From Mesodorylaimus sp. YZB2_4 (Eukaryota; Nematoda; Enoplea; Dorylaimida; Dorylaimidae), in contig JASANH010000556.1 in NCBI GenBank assembly GCA_030248295.1, forward strand, positions 54,129 through 118,128: 64,000 nucleotides of DNA, in the 5' to 3' direction. This document shows positions 11,466-22,184 of the stretch, in pieces (positions within the stretch are counted from its first letter, which is position 1; every line of letters starts with the position of its first letter). The notes under the pieces were generated by a model, which had not been told where the DNA came from, ran no database searches, and was given only the letters and a program-made list of their open reading frames with translations. The translations under genes were made by a program, and so were the position numbers.

Positions 11466-14400
11466 TCAATTTTTTCGTCGTAAGCATTCTCCAACATGAA
11501 CTAATTCAAAAAAGCTCATCACTGATACACCCAACAGAAGTCCAGCATACGCTGCAATGTCCGACAATAAGTCCAGCATCTGAGTGAAAAATAATTTATC
11601 AAAACAATGGTAAGTAAAGCACAAAAAACTTACCGCGTAGCTTATTTTTTCTGAGTATTCGAAATATATTAAGTCGTAAAAATACAGATTTATTTTCGCC
11701 AGTTGATTTCTAAAGAAGTCAGCATGGCATACGCGGTGCGAGAAGGGGAGGAAACACAAAGACCAACTTTTTGCCAAGTTGTGTCACTGATGCATTCGTA
11801 CTCAGTCGCATGAACTCGTCCTAAAAGCAGCATACATAACCTTACGCTAACGAATAAAAGTTAAAAACACCAGGGTGGGAACTCTAATGATTTTTGGCGA
11901 AAAATACTGCAAAAATTCATGCATACAATGTCTCAATTCGGCTGTTAGCTGTCCACTACAAAATGCAGCCACCCTACCTGAAAGGCGGGCCATTTTGTAG
12001 TACTCACTGACACTTCGAACATGTCTTCCCTAAGAAGTCAAGGAACATGCATTTCAGCACACTCTCAAGTCGAGGCTAATTACTGGCAAGCTCGCGGACA
12101 TTGGCATGATGAATCGGAAGATTTTCCAGTCGTGCCATAAAAATCATTGACGCAATCGCCTGAAAAACAACAATGTCTACTTCCTCTTGGACAGCACAAA
12201 ATGTACGAACGTCTCGTCATATCACAAAACGCGACAGTCGATTTGGGTGGCAGTGGAACTCTTGGATCTCCGCATTTGCAACGCTGGATCACCTGCTTTT
12301 GATAACAGCTTCTTAGACAAGCCTAAAAACAAGTTTTTGCCGTTTGTGATTGGGAAGTAAATACAGCGTCAAACTTGTACCTCAGCAGAATATGATGTAT
12401 TGTAGTTGAACGTGTTGACTTCATTTTTGGAACTAACGCATGGTGTTTGAGTGGAATCCAAGGCAGCTAGGTGAATCTGAAAAAGGAAATATTTGATTTT
12501 CAATCATATTAGAGACTACAAAAAATTTTGCTGTTTCGAGCCTGCTAAATTTTCGTTTTCTCACGATTACCAAATGTACGAGTATTCCGGGCTAGTGAAG
12601 ATGAGAAAAGCAAATTGTCTGCACCAGACTTACGTGTTGTAAGGTGACCCCGACTTGGTATCCACTGGGGACGTTAAAGCCAAAATTATCAGGAAAAACA
12701 GGATCGTTCTGCTTGTGCACGATCACTCGCAGACCAGCCAGTTGAGTATTGTCCAAATACTCGTCTTGGCCCGAAGAGTACATGACAGAGAGTCCTGAAG
12801 CGTATGAACGTCTTGGACTCCCACCCTAGAGTACAGCCAAGCTTGCCACCTACCAGATGACATTCCAGTGGTCTGCGAAGTCAAGTATCTCCCGTCAAAA
12901 TTGAAAGTATAGCAGTTTCCATAACTCGGATCCACTTTCAGCTGGAAGTCACTGTGAACAGAACAGCTTTTATTGACCTTGAATCACGGACCCCTATGAC
13001 TTACTCTAACGAGCAGCGAACACCGTCGTACACGCATCGCATGAGCAACTCGGATAAACTATAGCCAGCCTGCTGGGCCACGTCAGGTGGAAAGCTAGCA
13101 ATAAGATACGGGATTATGTCCTCCATTGTCGCTGCTGCTGCCGTGGGACTGTTCTTGACCTGCAGTGACATCACAATGTTGGGTAACGCAAGAAATCAAA
13201 AAGTAAAATACAATGTGGTTGTAAGACTACCTCAGCCAGAGCCTTCTGTATTTCCTCTACTGTTGCTTTGAAGGTCTCCTTGGAAAAACGTGTACTGGCT
13301 GTCTGAGGATCTGCAGTTGCTGCAAGCCCTTTAGTGGACCTGTTTGACGAGTGGGATTGGGCGGTCGCAATAAAAGTAAAATCCTGTGGGCTTGCCCCGT
13401 CTGTGACTGATCGTACAGTCGAAGATGTCCCACCTATTTTTTCAGCAGCATCGTTCTTACTGGTTGTTGTCGAACTGCCAGAGTTTGCTTGTTTCTGTGC
13501 GGCAACAATTGGTTCTGACTGTACTGTGGGTGCGGCGGTTTTTGAGTTGCTTAGACCCATTGAGGGCATGTCACTTGGCCCAGATGTCCTCTGATCGTTG
13601 GCCTGCTGCGAAAGCCCGGCTGCTAGAGTGTTTGTTTCTGGAGGGGCGGTTAAAGCACTTTGACTGGACAAGATCATACTTTCCGTGACATCTGTTCTTA
13701 AAGGAGGGCTTCCAGCAGTTACCAATGATCTTCCTACTGGGGCGTTTGCTGAAAATTGCTCACTATCGATGGTAATTGTTGTTGCTTCAGGACTGTCCCG
13801 TGAATTTGACGTCATAGTCATCGAAGTTGGCATAGACTGTAAATCTGACTTTTGCATGCCAGGTGGTGTTGTGATAGTTCTGGCTATCGTCCCAGCATCC
13901 TCTCCTGCTGAAGGATATTCCATATTTGCTAGTGATCTGGTATTGGGAAATAAATTAGGTTTATCAGTTGTTACTTCCGAGGTGCCAGAAAGATTGTTAT
14001 AAGAAGGATTAACAGAATATTGATTCGGGCTCCGGCTACCGCCAGTTCCATCAGATGTGATCCCAGTTTTGGCTTCAAAAGATGCTCCAGAATCAACCGC
14101 CCATGTTGATTCAAGAGGCAGTGCTGCTGTAAATTGTTCTCCACCTCCCCGCGATTTCATACTGTCACCACCTGATAAAACTGAATCGGAGTTAATCTCG
14201 CGATCAGTGCTTTGTGGCACAAAATCGGGTGTTACTGGGTCAGAAAATATCAGAGATCCAGATGTATGAGCACTATTTCCTTCTCCTCCTGCTCCAAGTT
14301 TAGTACTGACAAGACCATTGATGGTTCCGGTTGTGAAGTCAGCTCTGTTTTGATGTGCATTTTGTGATATGACTGGTGTGGTGCTCTCACTTGCAGGTGA

Positions 14401-17400
14401 TGATGCCGGCTCTAAATTTAAGGCCAACTGAATGGCGTCAGAACCTGCTTCAGTGCTTATCCCACTTTCTGCAGCTGCACTAGCGAATGTAGGAACGTTC
14501 AACGAGCTCGAGGTCGAAAATGCTCTGTTTCCCATGGTTGATGTGGTGCTTTCATTCGATTGTGACAAGGGAGCCACGTTTGAGTTGTTAGCTTGGATAA
14601 GAGTGGCTACTATACTGAAGCTTCCTAGTGATGCTAACGTGGGAAATCGTATGTCGGTGACCGCTACGGGCCTATCAGTTGTTGGGTCCGACTGTGGATC
14701 AAACAAAGTTTGACCAAAAGCTTCTGGATTTGCGGATGGAGGATTGGTTGCTTGTGGTTTTGAAGTCGTTTGAGGAACAGATACAAAATTGAACTTTGTG
14801 CTTGGGAAGTTGAAATTGATCTTATCTGTTGTGATTATATCAGTGGGTGGGGTCGTCGAATTGGCATGTGCTGCTGAGAGTCCTTTGGTCGTGGTGCTGT
14901 TGTTGTTAAGTTCAGCTGCTACCACGCCAGCCGCATCTGTACTTGAGGAGGTCCAGGCTGGGCTGGCTAGACTGGTGCCAGACTGCGGTGCTACACTAGG
15001 TTGTGAATTGGAGGAACCCCAAAAGGGAGGTGGTAAAAAGACCATATTACTGCTGGCAGTGAAAGCACTCGGAGGTGGAACTGTAGGTTCTAGGGTTGAA
15101 ACAATCATTGGCGCTGCTGACATTCCTAAAAGCAGAGTAAGGGGCCTTGCGGCTGTAGTTTTTTGCGTGTCTGATGAGCCTGACATGCTAGTTTGTATCA
15201 AAGAAACTTTTGATGGTGCAACGGTGGTCGCTATGGCCGTAACTGTTGGCAAAGATGCCGTCGTCATTAACACAAGCCCTGGGGAAAAAAATTCTGTCGT
15301 TTTCTCGCTGGCTTTATTTTGAGTCGAGAAAGTAGTTTCTGAATTAGCTGTTGAAACTGTTTTATCTGAACTGCGTGTACTGCTAGTAGCAGCGGATGGC
15401 AGCGCACTTGGTAAGGAGCCGACCACGCTACTGGAACCTGACATAGCTGGCGGGTCACTCATTGTAGTGGCTTCAGTGGGAAGTAGAGAGCTGCTAATGG
15501 CCAAGTTAGGAGTGTATGCATCAGCATTTGATGAAGGGATCGATTCACCTGTGGGTTGGATTGGTGGAAGCATTGGCAAAGTTGAAAGCGATGATGTGTC
15601 CAGTGGTAGGAGAGTCGTTGGAGCGGTGGTGATGACACTGCCACTGCCACTTGGGAGAGATAAAGATGTAATGGAAGGGGATAAGACAAATAAGGATGCA
15701 ACCGTGGAGGTGTGTAAGCCTTGGGGCAACATGACACTGCTACCTGCACTAGAGGACGTTGTCCAACCTGGACCCGCAAAGCCACCGCTAGGCAGGAAAA
15801 AAGGTGTCAAGAAAGGATTGGCAGAACCCAGAGAAGTAGGGGCAGCACTAGATGGCAGATTAGACTGTTGCGTTGACGCAATAACTAGACCTAGGGTAGT
15901 TATTCTTTCAGATGAAGTAGGACCAATGCTGGCAATGGAAGGGTTGCTCAGTCCACTCGAATAGGATGTTGTTTCTGCAAACGATGCCTTGGTGGTTGCC
16001 TTTGTGGACATCAGTGGATTAGCATTCGAGGATGTCACTGTGGATGAACCAGCAAGAGCGGGTACCGTCGATGCGCTGGTTATGCTCGCGGCTTTTGTAG
16101 AGGTGGCAGCAGAGTGCGCTGTTGTCGACGACTGACTGAAACTGCTCTTGCTGCTTGTTGGTACAACTGAAGAAACTGGTCCTAATATCGTAGGGCTGCT
16201 ATTAAGCCCAGCTGTCGTGACAGACATGCTCGACTTCGCTGTGGAAAATGTGCTGCCGGCAGAAGTGAGTATGCCCAGTGGTGTCGTTGATGAGAAAAAC
16301 GGGTTAACGCTGGTGGACTGCGCTGGGCTCGATGGAGAGCTGGCCAGCGCACTAAAAGTCGAAGCGCTGGCAGATGAAGAGCTGCTGACGACGATTTGTG
16401 CTGACGTAGCTGTGCTGCTGCTGCCCAGCAGACTCGCTGTTGTTGGGGCACTCTGAGCTGGGGATGAAGTCGATAAGGCGGTGCTACTCGATGGTGAGAG
16501 AGATGAACCCAGCACTGTGGTTGAAATTAAAGGAGGTTTGCTCCTGGTCAATAATATTAATGACGTTGAAAAGGCTGATGTGATCAGTGGCGGTGGAGTC
16601 GTTGGAGCAATGGTGCTGAGGCTGCCACTGGAAAAAGTTGGAGATGCAGTAGAGGGGGATAAGACAGAGGAAGATGAGCTAGTCGTGGGCATTGCTGAGG
16701 AGAATGTAGTGCTCTCTGCAGTGCTTGATGGCAGCATGGGGCTTCTGGCTGTCATAGCAGTTGTTGATTTCGAGAAAGGCAGAGTGCTAGTCAGCGAGAT
16801 AGAGGCTGTGATGGTGCTGGCTGCGGCCATTGACGACTGTGTGGTTGTTTTTAGAATGTTGGTACTGCTGATTACGGTGGTGGACGGTTCTCGAGTGCTA
16901 GTTGATGAAGCACTCGAAGAAACGGGTGATGTGTTGCTGATACTAGTAATTGATAACGAGTTACTTCCAGAAGGGGTCGATGTCGCAAAGGCGCTGCCAT
17001 CAGTTGATGATGCCTTTGCTTGCGACGCAGTGCTCGCTGCATATGATGTACCACTGGTGGAATCCATACTTGCAGTTGCAGTTAAAGTTGATGCTTTGGT
17101 GGAGCTTGAAGAATCTGCTGTGCTGACTGTGCTGCTTATTGCTGCCGAGGATGTGCTGCTGCTGATGGTTGAAGCCGTCGTGCTATCTAGGCTCGTAACT
17201 GAGATGCTGCTTGGGAAATAAGTCGATGAAGAAGTACTTATATCTCCCAAAGATGTAGACGCAGAAACTATGCTGCTCGTGATAGGTATAAAGGTTGAGG
17301 CAAAATTTGGTGAGCTAGACACTGATGAACTTGTGGTAAGTGACGTGGTAGCTAATGTACTCGATACGGAGGTGGATGTTGATGAGGACGTAGAGGATGT

Positions 17401-20400
17401 CGTGGAAGTTGTACTCGATGATGAACTACCACATGGCGACGATGGAGTCACATAGGGGGCACAAGTTGATGACTGACTTGAGTTATAGACTGAAAAATGA
17501 AGGCATTCAGTAAGATTTTGAGCAGCAAAGCTACCTATTTTAAATCGCAACTTACACTCGCAAATAATTCCGAATCTATCAAAAACTGGATCATAATTAT
17601 CGAAAAATGTCTTTCCCCCAGCTTCAGTCCAAACCACAGCACCGCCGCCATGGGTTTCGATCCATCCTTGATTCGTTCCGCATTCAAAATCAGAGCGATA
17701 GCTCTTACAGGTGCTGCATAATAATGATACATTGATTGGGCATGGGGATGGCGTGTTCACGTCGTCATACCAATGATATTCAGCGATAGGATACCCAACG
17801 CCTTTCAGTCCAGTGTAGGCCAGGCTGGCTAGACTGGATATGACATTCGCGCTTTTAAGGTACGTGATAAGGGGATCGTTGTCAAGACGCGCCAAACGAG
17901 CTTTCAGGTAACCGTGATAAGGCGCCATTGCGTTGCAGCAACTGAATCCTTGTGTCCATAATGAATTAACCGTTGGATATCGAACGTACAAGGAGGCGCC
18001 ATAAGTGGCTGACACAGGGCTGGAGAAGTTGCACAGTGTCGATGGTGTCATGGTTACTCTTTGGGTGCTGGACGTAGTGATTGCTGCCGCAGTGGAGGAA
18101 GAAGTTGGTGAAGCTGGTGACGTTTGAGCTAACAAAAGAAGTCACTGTAGCTAAGGCAATACCATGCTCACATTGGCGTACTTGTGCTTGACGCGGTAGA
18201 CTTCGTACTGGTGCTGGCGGTATTATAGACTGAAACGAACAGAAAAATAAACGATTATCTGTCGTTATCTCGATATCGCTTGACAAAGTTTGGGACTTCT
18301 CACTTATTTGACTCATCAGCGCTTGGTTGGCGTTCTTCGGGTCCACCCAGACTGTATGGTTAATTCTGCTTCAATAGGGGCTCTTAGAACTAACCAGTGT
18401 TCCTCAGGGAGTGAAGAAAACAAAAAGCATAAACGCGTAAACAGGATTTCTAAACGCACAGAGGAGGGCTAGAAGAATGGGCAAGGTTTCGCTAGATACT
18501 GTAACCAGCGCATCCAGGCGGCGGGAGATAGTCGAGACCGAAGTTTCTAAGCAAAAACCCCCCCCGGGGGGGGGGCACCCCCCCCCCACCCCCCCCTCTC
18601 AAAAAACCACCGGAGGAGGGGCCCCCCCCCCCGGCGGGGGGTCTTCCCGACCGCCAGGCGTGCTGGTCACAATACTTACATTCACAAATGACAGCTTGAT
18701 AATCTTTAGAAGAGATCGGGTCGAAGTTGTCAAAAACCACCTTTTTGTTAGCTGCATTGAAGAAAGCAGTCGCAGCGGCGCCAGGCAACTCAAGCCATCC
18801 AGTACCACCATTGTAATCTGGGTTCTGGGTGGCGCAGTTTTTGCAGAGTGTAGTTACGTTTACTCCTGTGAATGTAATTTGTGATGCCATACCATCGTAC
18901 CAATTCCAAACGCAGGGTGCGCCAAATGAACATCTCAGCCCTACCCAGCCGCCAGGGTCACGTAGAACGTTTTTTGACTCCAGGCATTGGATTTGTGTAT
19001 CACCGCCGTCGATGATGGCCAGACGGCTGTTCTTGTATCCTGTGCTCGATAGATAAGCAGCACAGCACTGGAAAGCAGCGGGCCAAGATACAGAGGTTGA
19101 CGGAAAAAGGAAATATTCCGACTTGCCGCAAATGGCGCTATACGGCTTCGTGTAATTACAACCAGGAGGAATCTGCCTTTTCCTTCGTCGCATTTCTGTT
19201 TCTTTGCTTGGATAGTCGTCTGCGTATGATTCTATTTCCGCTCGATGCTGTCTTTTGGCCTCATCTGGTTCCCGCTGTTCAGCTTCAAATATTGCTCCAG
19301 ATGCAGCATAGCTTTGCTCTGGATCTTTTGCTTCCTGATCGATCGGTTTTTTTGCCCTGTTGGCGATCACTTGTGACGATGTGCCATTTTTTATTTGTCC
19401 AAGCAGTTGAGCCAGTTCAGGAATGTTGGACAAGGCAGACTTTTTGTATGGATTAAGATTGCAGAAGGTGACCGCCGGAAATGGCAAGCGTTTTGTTTTC
19501 ATCTGAAATATCGCACGATTGATCAGAGCAAGGCCTAATGCATATTTTGAACGCGCATGTACACAAATATGCGACAGAATGACTAATTTGAAGTGGGCTT
19601 CAACGTCTTCTCGGTTCCAAAAGATAGAAGAAACGTGCGCAAGGGCGCCAGAAAGACGGTACAAAAGAGACGGACACAAAAGAAATGAATACGAGTTGAC
19701 CTTGAAAAGGTCTGTGAATAAATTACAGAAGCATTGAAGCTTAGAGTACGCAGCTGACTACAGTAGCCTGTATAAGTATTTTACTTCTATTGCACTGTTC
19801 GAAAGTGAGATAGAAGGCGCCCTCAGAACTGTTATTCATTCAGTATACTGTGCTGTAAAGGCTAAAAGTACGACTAATCGAAGATTCGTCCTGCTCACAC
19901 GCTTGAGCAGAAGCAACATAGCATCCATTGCATCACGAGGAAAATTTAATGCGTGGGATAATCACAGAGAAATAGATATTCAAAAATTCTTGAGGTTATA
20001 ACGCTCCAACGTTGATGAGCTGGTGCTGGTGCGCTGTTTTTCTGACCCTGTAGGAGTGCCACTACGGCTTTCGGGCTTGGGCTAGTGCAAAGCGGAATTT
20101 GTAGCGTACTGAGCCTACTGTAAGCGCAGTTCATGAGAGCTAGAGAAATCCCTATACCGCGGTTGTCTTTGAGAATGTACGCGAGGAATGTGAGCTTGCC
20201 TTTGAGTTGCTATACGTTCTTATTATCGTATCTATGCATTCGTACCCACGTTTTTCAAGAGGTGAGAATGGCCGGCCCTACTGGGGCTGTCTAGTACCTT
20301 CTTCTATGGAGCTAGGTTCTCTGAATGCCTCGTTTTTCGAAGCTCAGTACTAGTTAGGCTATATGGAAGGGGGAGAGCATCTTGGGATAATTCATCAGTG

Positions 20401-21570
20401 CAAGCAAGAGTACTGCGCGAAAAGCATAAAAGCTCCATCCTTGCATGCATCACTCGACACCTTCCTAGCATTGCAATCTATTTGCATCATATAGTGCATT
20501 TTATTCCAGATTAAAAATTTATCGAGAGGAGACCGCTATAAAAACGTATGTTCTGAAATAAATCTCAGAGGAGGCGGGGCTTAGTTATTGTGTCGATCCT
20601 TTTCCAAAAAGGCTTTTTCGATATTCTTATTTTCACGGCGATCCTGCAATGACATCAATCCCATAAAAACCTCAAGTTTTGGCCCAATCAAGGTTTGACA
20701 TATCCTCACAACGTGCAGTATATCCTTCAATAATTTCACTTTCATAGACTTTGAGTGCATTTGTCTATCGAATAAACAATGAGTGGATGAATTTTTAAAT
20801 ACAGTTTAAAATCCCTGACCATCCGGAATATCCAAGCTTATATTTGGCGGCAATTCAACTAAGGCCCAGTGCTTTCAGTATTTGAGGGTATCAATCGAGG
20901 CCTGGTGGCTTCTTTGAGGCGACACGCTCAGCAATTAATCCTGAGAATATCGCATCTTTTGTATACAGAGCAGATCAATATTATCTAAGCAGCCAGCATT
21001 TTAAGAAAAACTAGATTTCGTTGCTCCATGCAGGGAAAGAAATACTTTAAAAATACACCAGATTCTACTTTAAAATCAGCACCATTCATTATTTCTTCCC
21101 CTTGCAAGAAGTTGTTCACCAACGCCCGGCAGTTCAACAGCCAGTTTGCCCTCTGTTTCTAAGGCGCTATCTGCAAATGATGGATTGCGAGAATATAAAA
21201 TTATGCCCCCCTCAATCAGTTATATCGTACCAGTTTTTTTCCCACGTGTGCTCTTCATCCTCAACATCCTTTTCCTTCATTCTAGCACCGCTTCTGCCCG
21301 TATCACTTTTTCTGTGCACAGACCGCAAGAAAGCTGGTACAATGGACTCACCTGGATCATGACAAGTGTTTCATAACGGGTATATTTCATAATCAGCATG
21401 GTCACGACTAGAGCAAATGCCGTGGTCGCCAAGATGGTCACTGCCCACCAGGAAAGCTTACTTCCTGGTGTTTTGCCTGTTATGGCCAAATTCAGAGGAG
21501 TTACAGTGGTGGCTGGTATCTCCCGCAACATCTTGCCCCCAACTTGAGCCGTCTTCATGGAAGCAAACAT
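11466..21570 (-). CDS. Giant DEG/ENaC-like channel with furin site, two C-type-lectin-like domains and a mucin-like stalk (copy A)
   Basis: Fourteen exons, thirteen phase-consistent: 21570-21352 (TM1); 19502-18680 (LPFPAVTFCNLNPYKKSAL, furin-like RRRKRQ, CTLD1 with WVGL, WNWYDG and VICE); 18229-18182 (Ser/Thr linker); 18128-17556 (CTLD2, YTGL, HWYDD, IICE); 17489-13231 (about 1,419 residues, Ser/Thr/Pro/Ala-rich); 13159-13005 (GYSLSELLMRCVYDGVRC); 12951-12854 (DPSYGNCYTFNFDG); 12794-12634 (GLRVIVHKQNDPVFPDNFG); 12476-12381; 12322-12211 (ACLRSCYQKQ, CKCGDPRVPLP); 12159-12084 (DCVNDFYG, CQCPRAC; the preceding intron is only 51 bp); 12029-11978 (SVSTTKWPAF); about 11712-11634 (FRNQLAKINLYFYDL); 11579-11466 (TM2, LLLGVSVMSFFEL, stop). 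The start of the penultimate exon is unresolved. About 2,285 residues in all; ordinary family members have 500-900. The lectin and mucin modules sit between the post-TM1 strand and the palm, where the finger domain normally lies. The cytoplasmic His-Gly gating motif is absent (TVTPLNLAITG). A plasma-membrane channel with a large glycosylated ectodomain is inferred. ATG at 21570 is the first in frame after a stop; an upstream exon is possible. Confidence 0.85.
13231..17489 (-). other. Mucin-like Ser/Thr-rich exon of copy A
   Basis: One 4,259-bp exon with no stop. It enters at phase 1 (after ICE) and ends at phase 0 (ALAE). The first third is runs of Ser/Thr with almost no charge. The last third is more mixed, with scattered Asp, Asn, Glu and Lys, and ends in a predicted amphipathic helix ETFKATVEEIQKALAE that leads into the channel palm. 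Dense O-glycosylation is expected from composition. The valine-, leucine- and alanine-rich open frames on the plus strand here (for example 14789-15322 and 16481-17221) are shadows of the Ser/Thr codons. Confidence 0.85.
18540..18656. other. Homopolymer block of C and G runs inside intron 2 of copy A
   Basis: Long alternating runs of C and G (8-12 bases each) interrupt otherwise ordinary intron sequence between CTLD1 (ends 18680) and the linker exon (starts 18229). This composition is unlike anything nearby. It could be a sequencing or gap-filling artefact or a true G-quadruplex-prone tract. The poly-Gly/Pro open frames across it are not genes. Confidence 0.7.
19520..21351. other. Long first intron of copy A
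   Basis: About 1.85 kb between the TM1 exon (ends 21352) and the CTLD1 exon (starts 19502). No further exon or recognisable repeat was seen. It is the longest intron in the gene. Confidence 0.5.
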
Positions 21571-22184
21571 GACCGTACGCTAGGCCAGTTATGACCCAGC
21601 AAAGCCTGGCTCCATAAGTGTGCATCAAGGTGCCCTACAGGTTCAAAAACCTCATAAATTTCACGATGTGCGTATGCCGCATTGTCAATTGTCAAATCGT
21701 CTATCCTGTCGCCATAGCACACGGGGAACAACATGTATTTTTGAACATTCTGTCTTCAGACTGTCTACTCTTGCCAAGTCTTGTCAAAGGGGCACAAATT
21801 ATCGGCGAAGACCTCGCCCAGAAGCAATACAATGACAAGAAATTCAATAGAGGCCATCTAATTAGTTTTCGCTAACTTGCACAAATAAAAGTGGTTTTTG
21901 TTTCGATGCTTACAGTGGTTAGAGGGCATGGCCCGACAGTACGAGTACTGAATTAACCGAGAATGTGCGATGTTATGTAGCTCTAAATTTTTCAGGATAT
22001 TCGGCTGACGATTTTCTTTACAGTACATGGGTTTTATTTTTAAGACACCGATAAATTTTATGGCTCATGCAACCCGTCCCCAATGCTCTAATAAAAGTAA
22101 AAATGGATAGAAAATTTAAGAAATACAAATTTCAAACGATAAATCAAAGCGATTCGCTTTAAAGTGCATACTTGTACATCCAAT
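21571..22184. other. Intergenic: probable 5' region of copy A and 3' region of the GPCR gene
   Basis: The presumed promoter of copy A and the 3' untranslated region of the GPCR share this 0.6 kb. No clear core promoter or repeat was recognised. Confidence 0.4.

Noticed and set aside
13334-17455. Several long plus-strand open frames rich in Val, Leu and Ala opposite the mucin exon
   Set aside because: They are the antisense of Ser/Thr codons, which rarely yield stops in reverse. Splice phases and conserved flanks support only the minus strand.
18404-18884. Poly-Gly/Pro open frames across the C/G runs
   Set aside because: They exist only because of the homopolymers, which lie in an intron and may be an assembly artefact.
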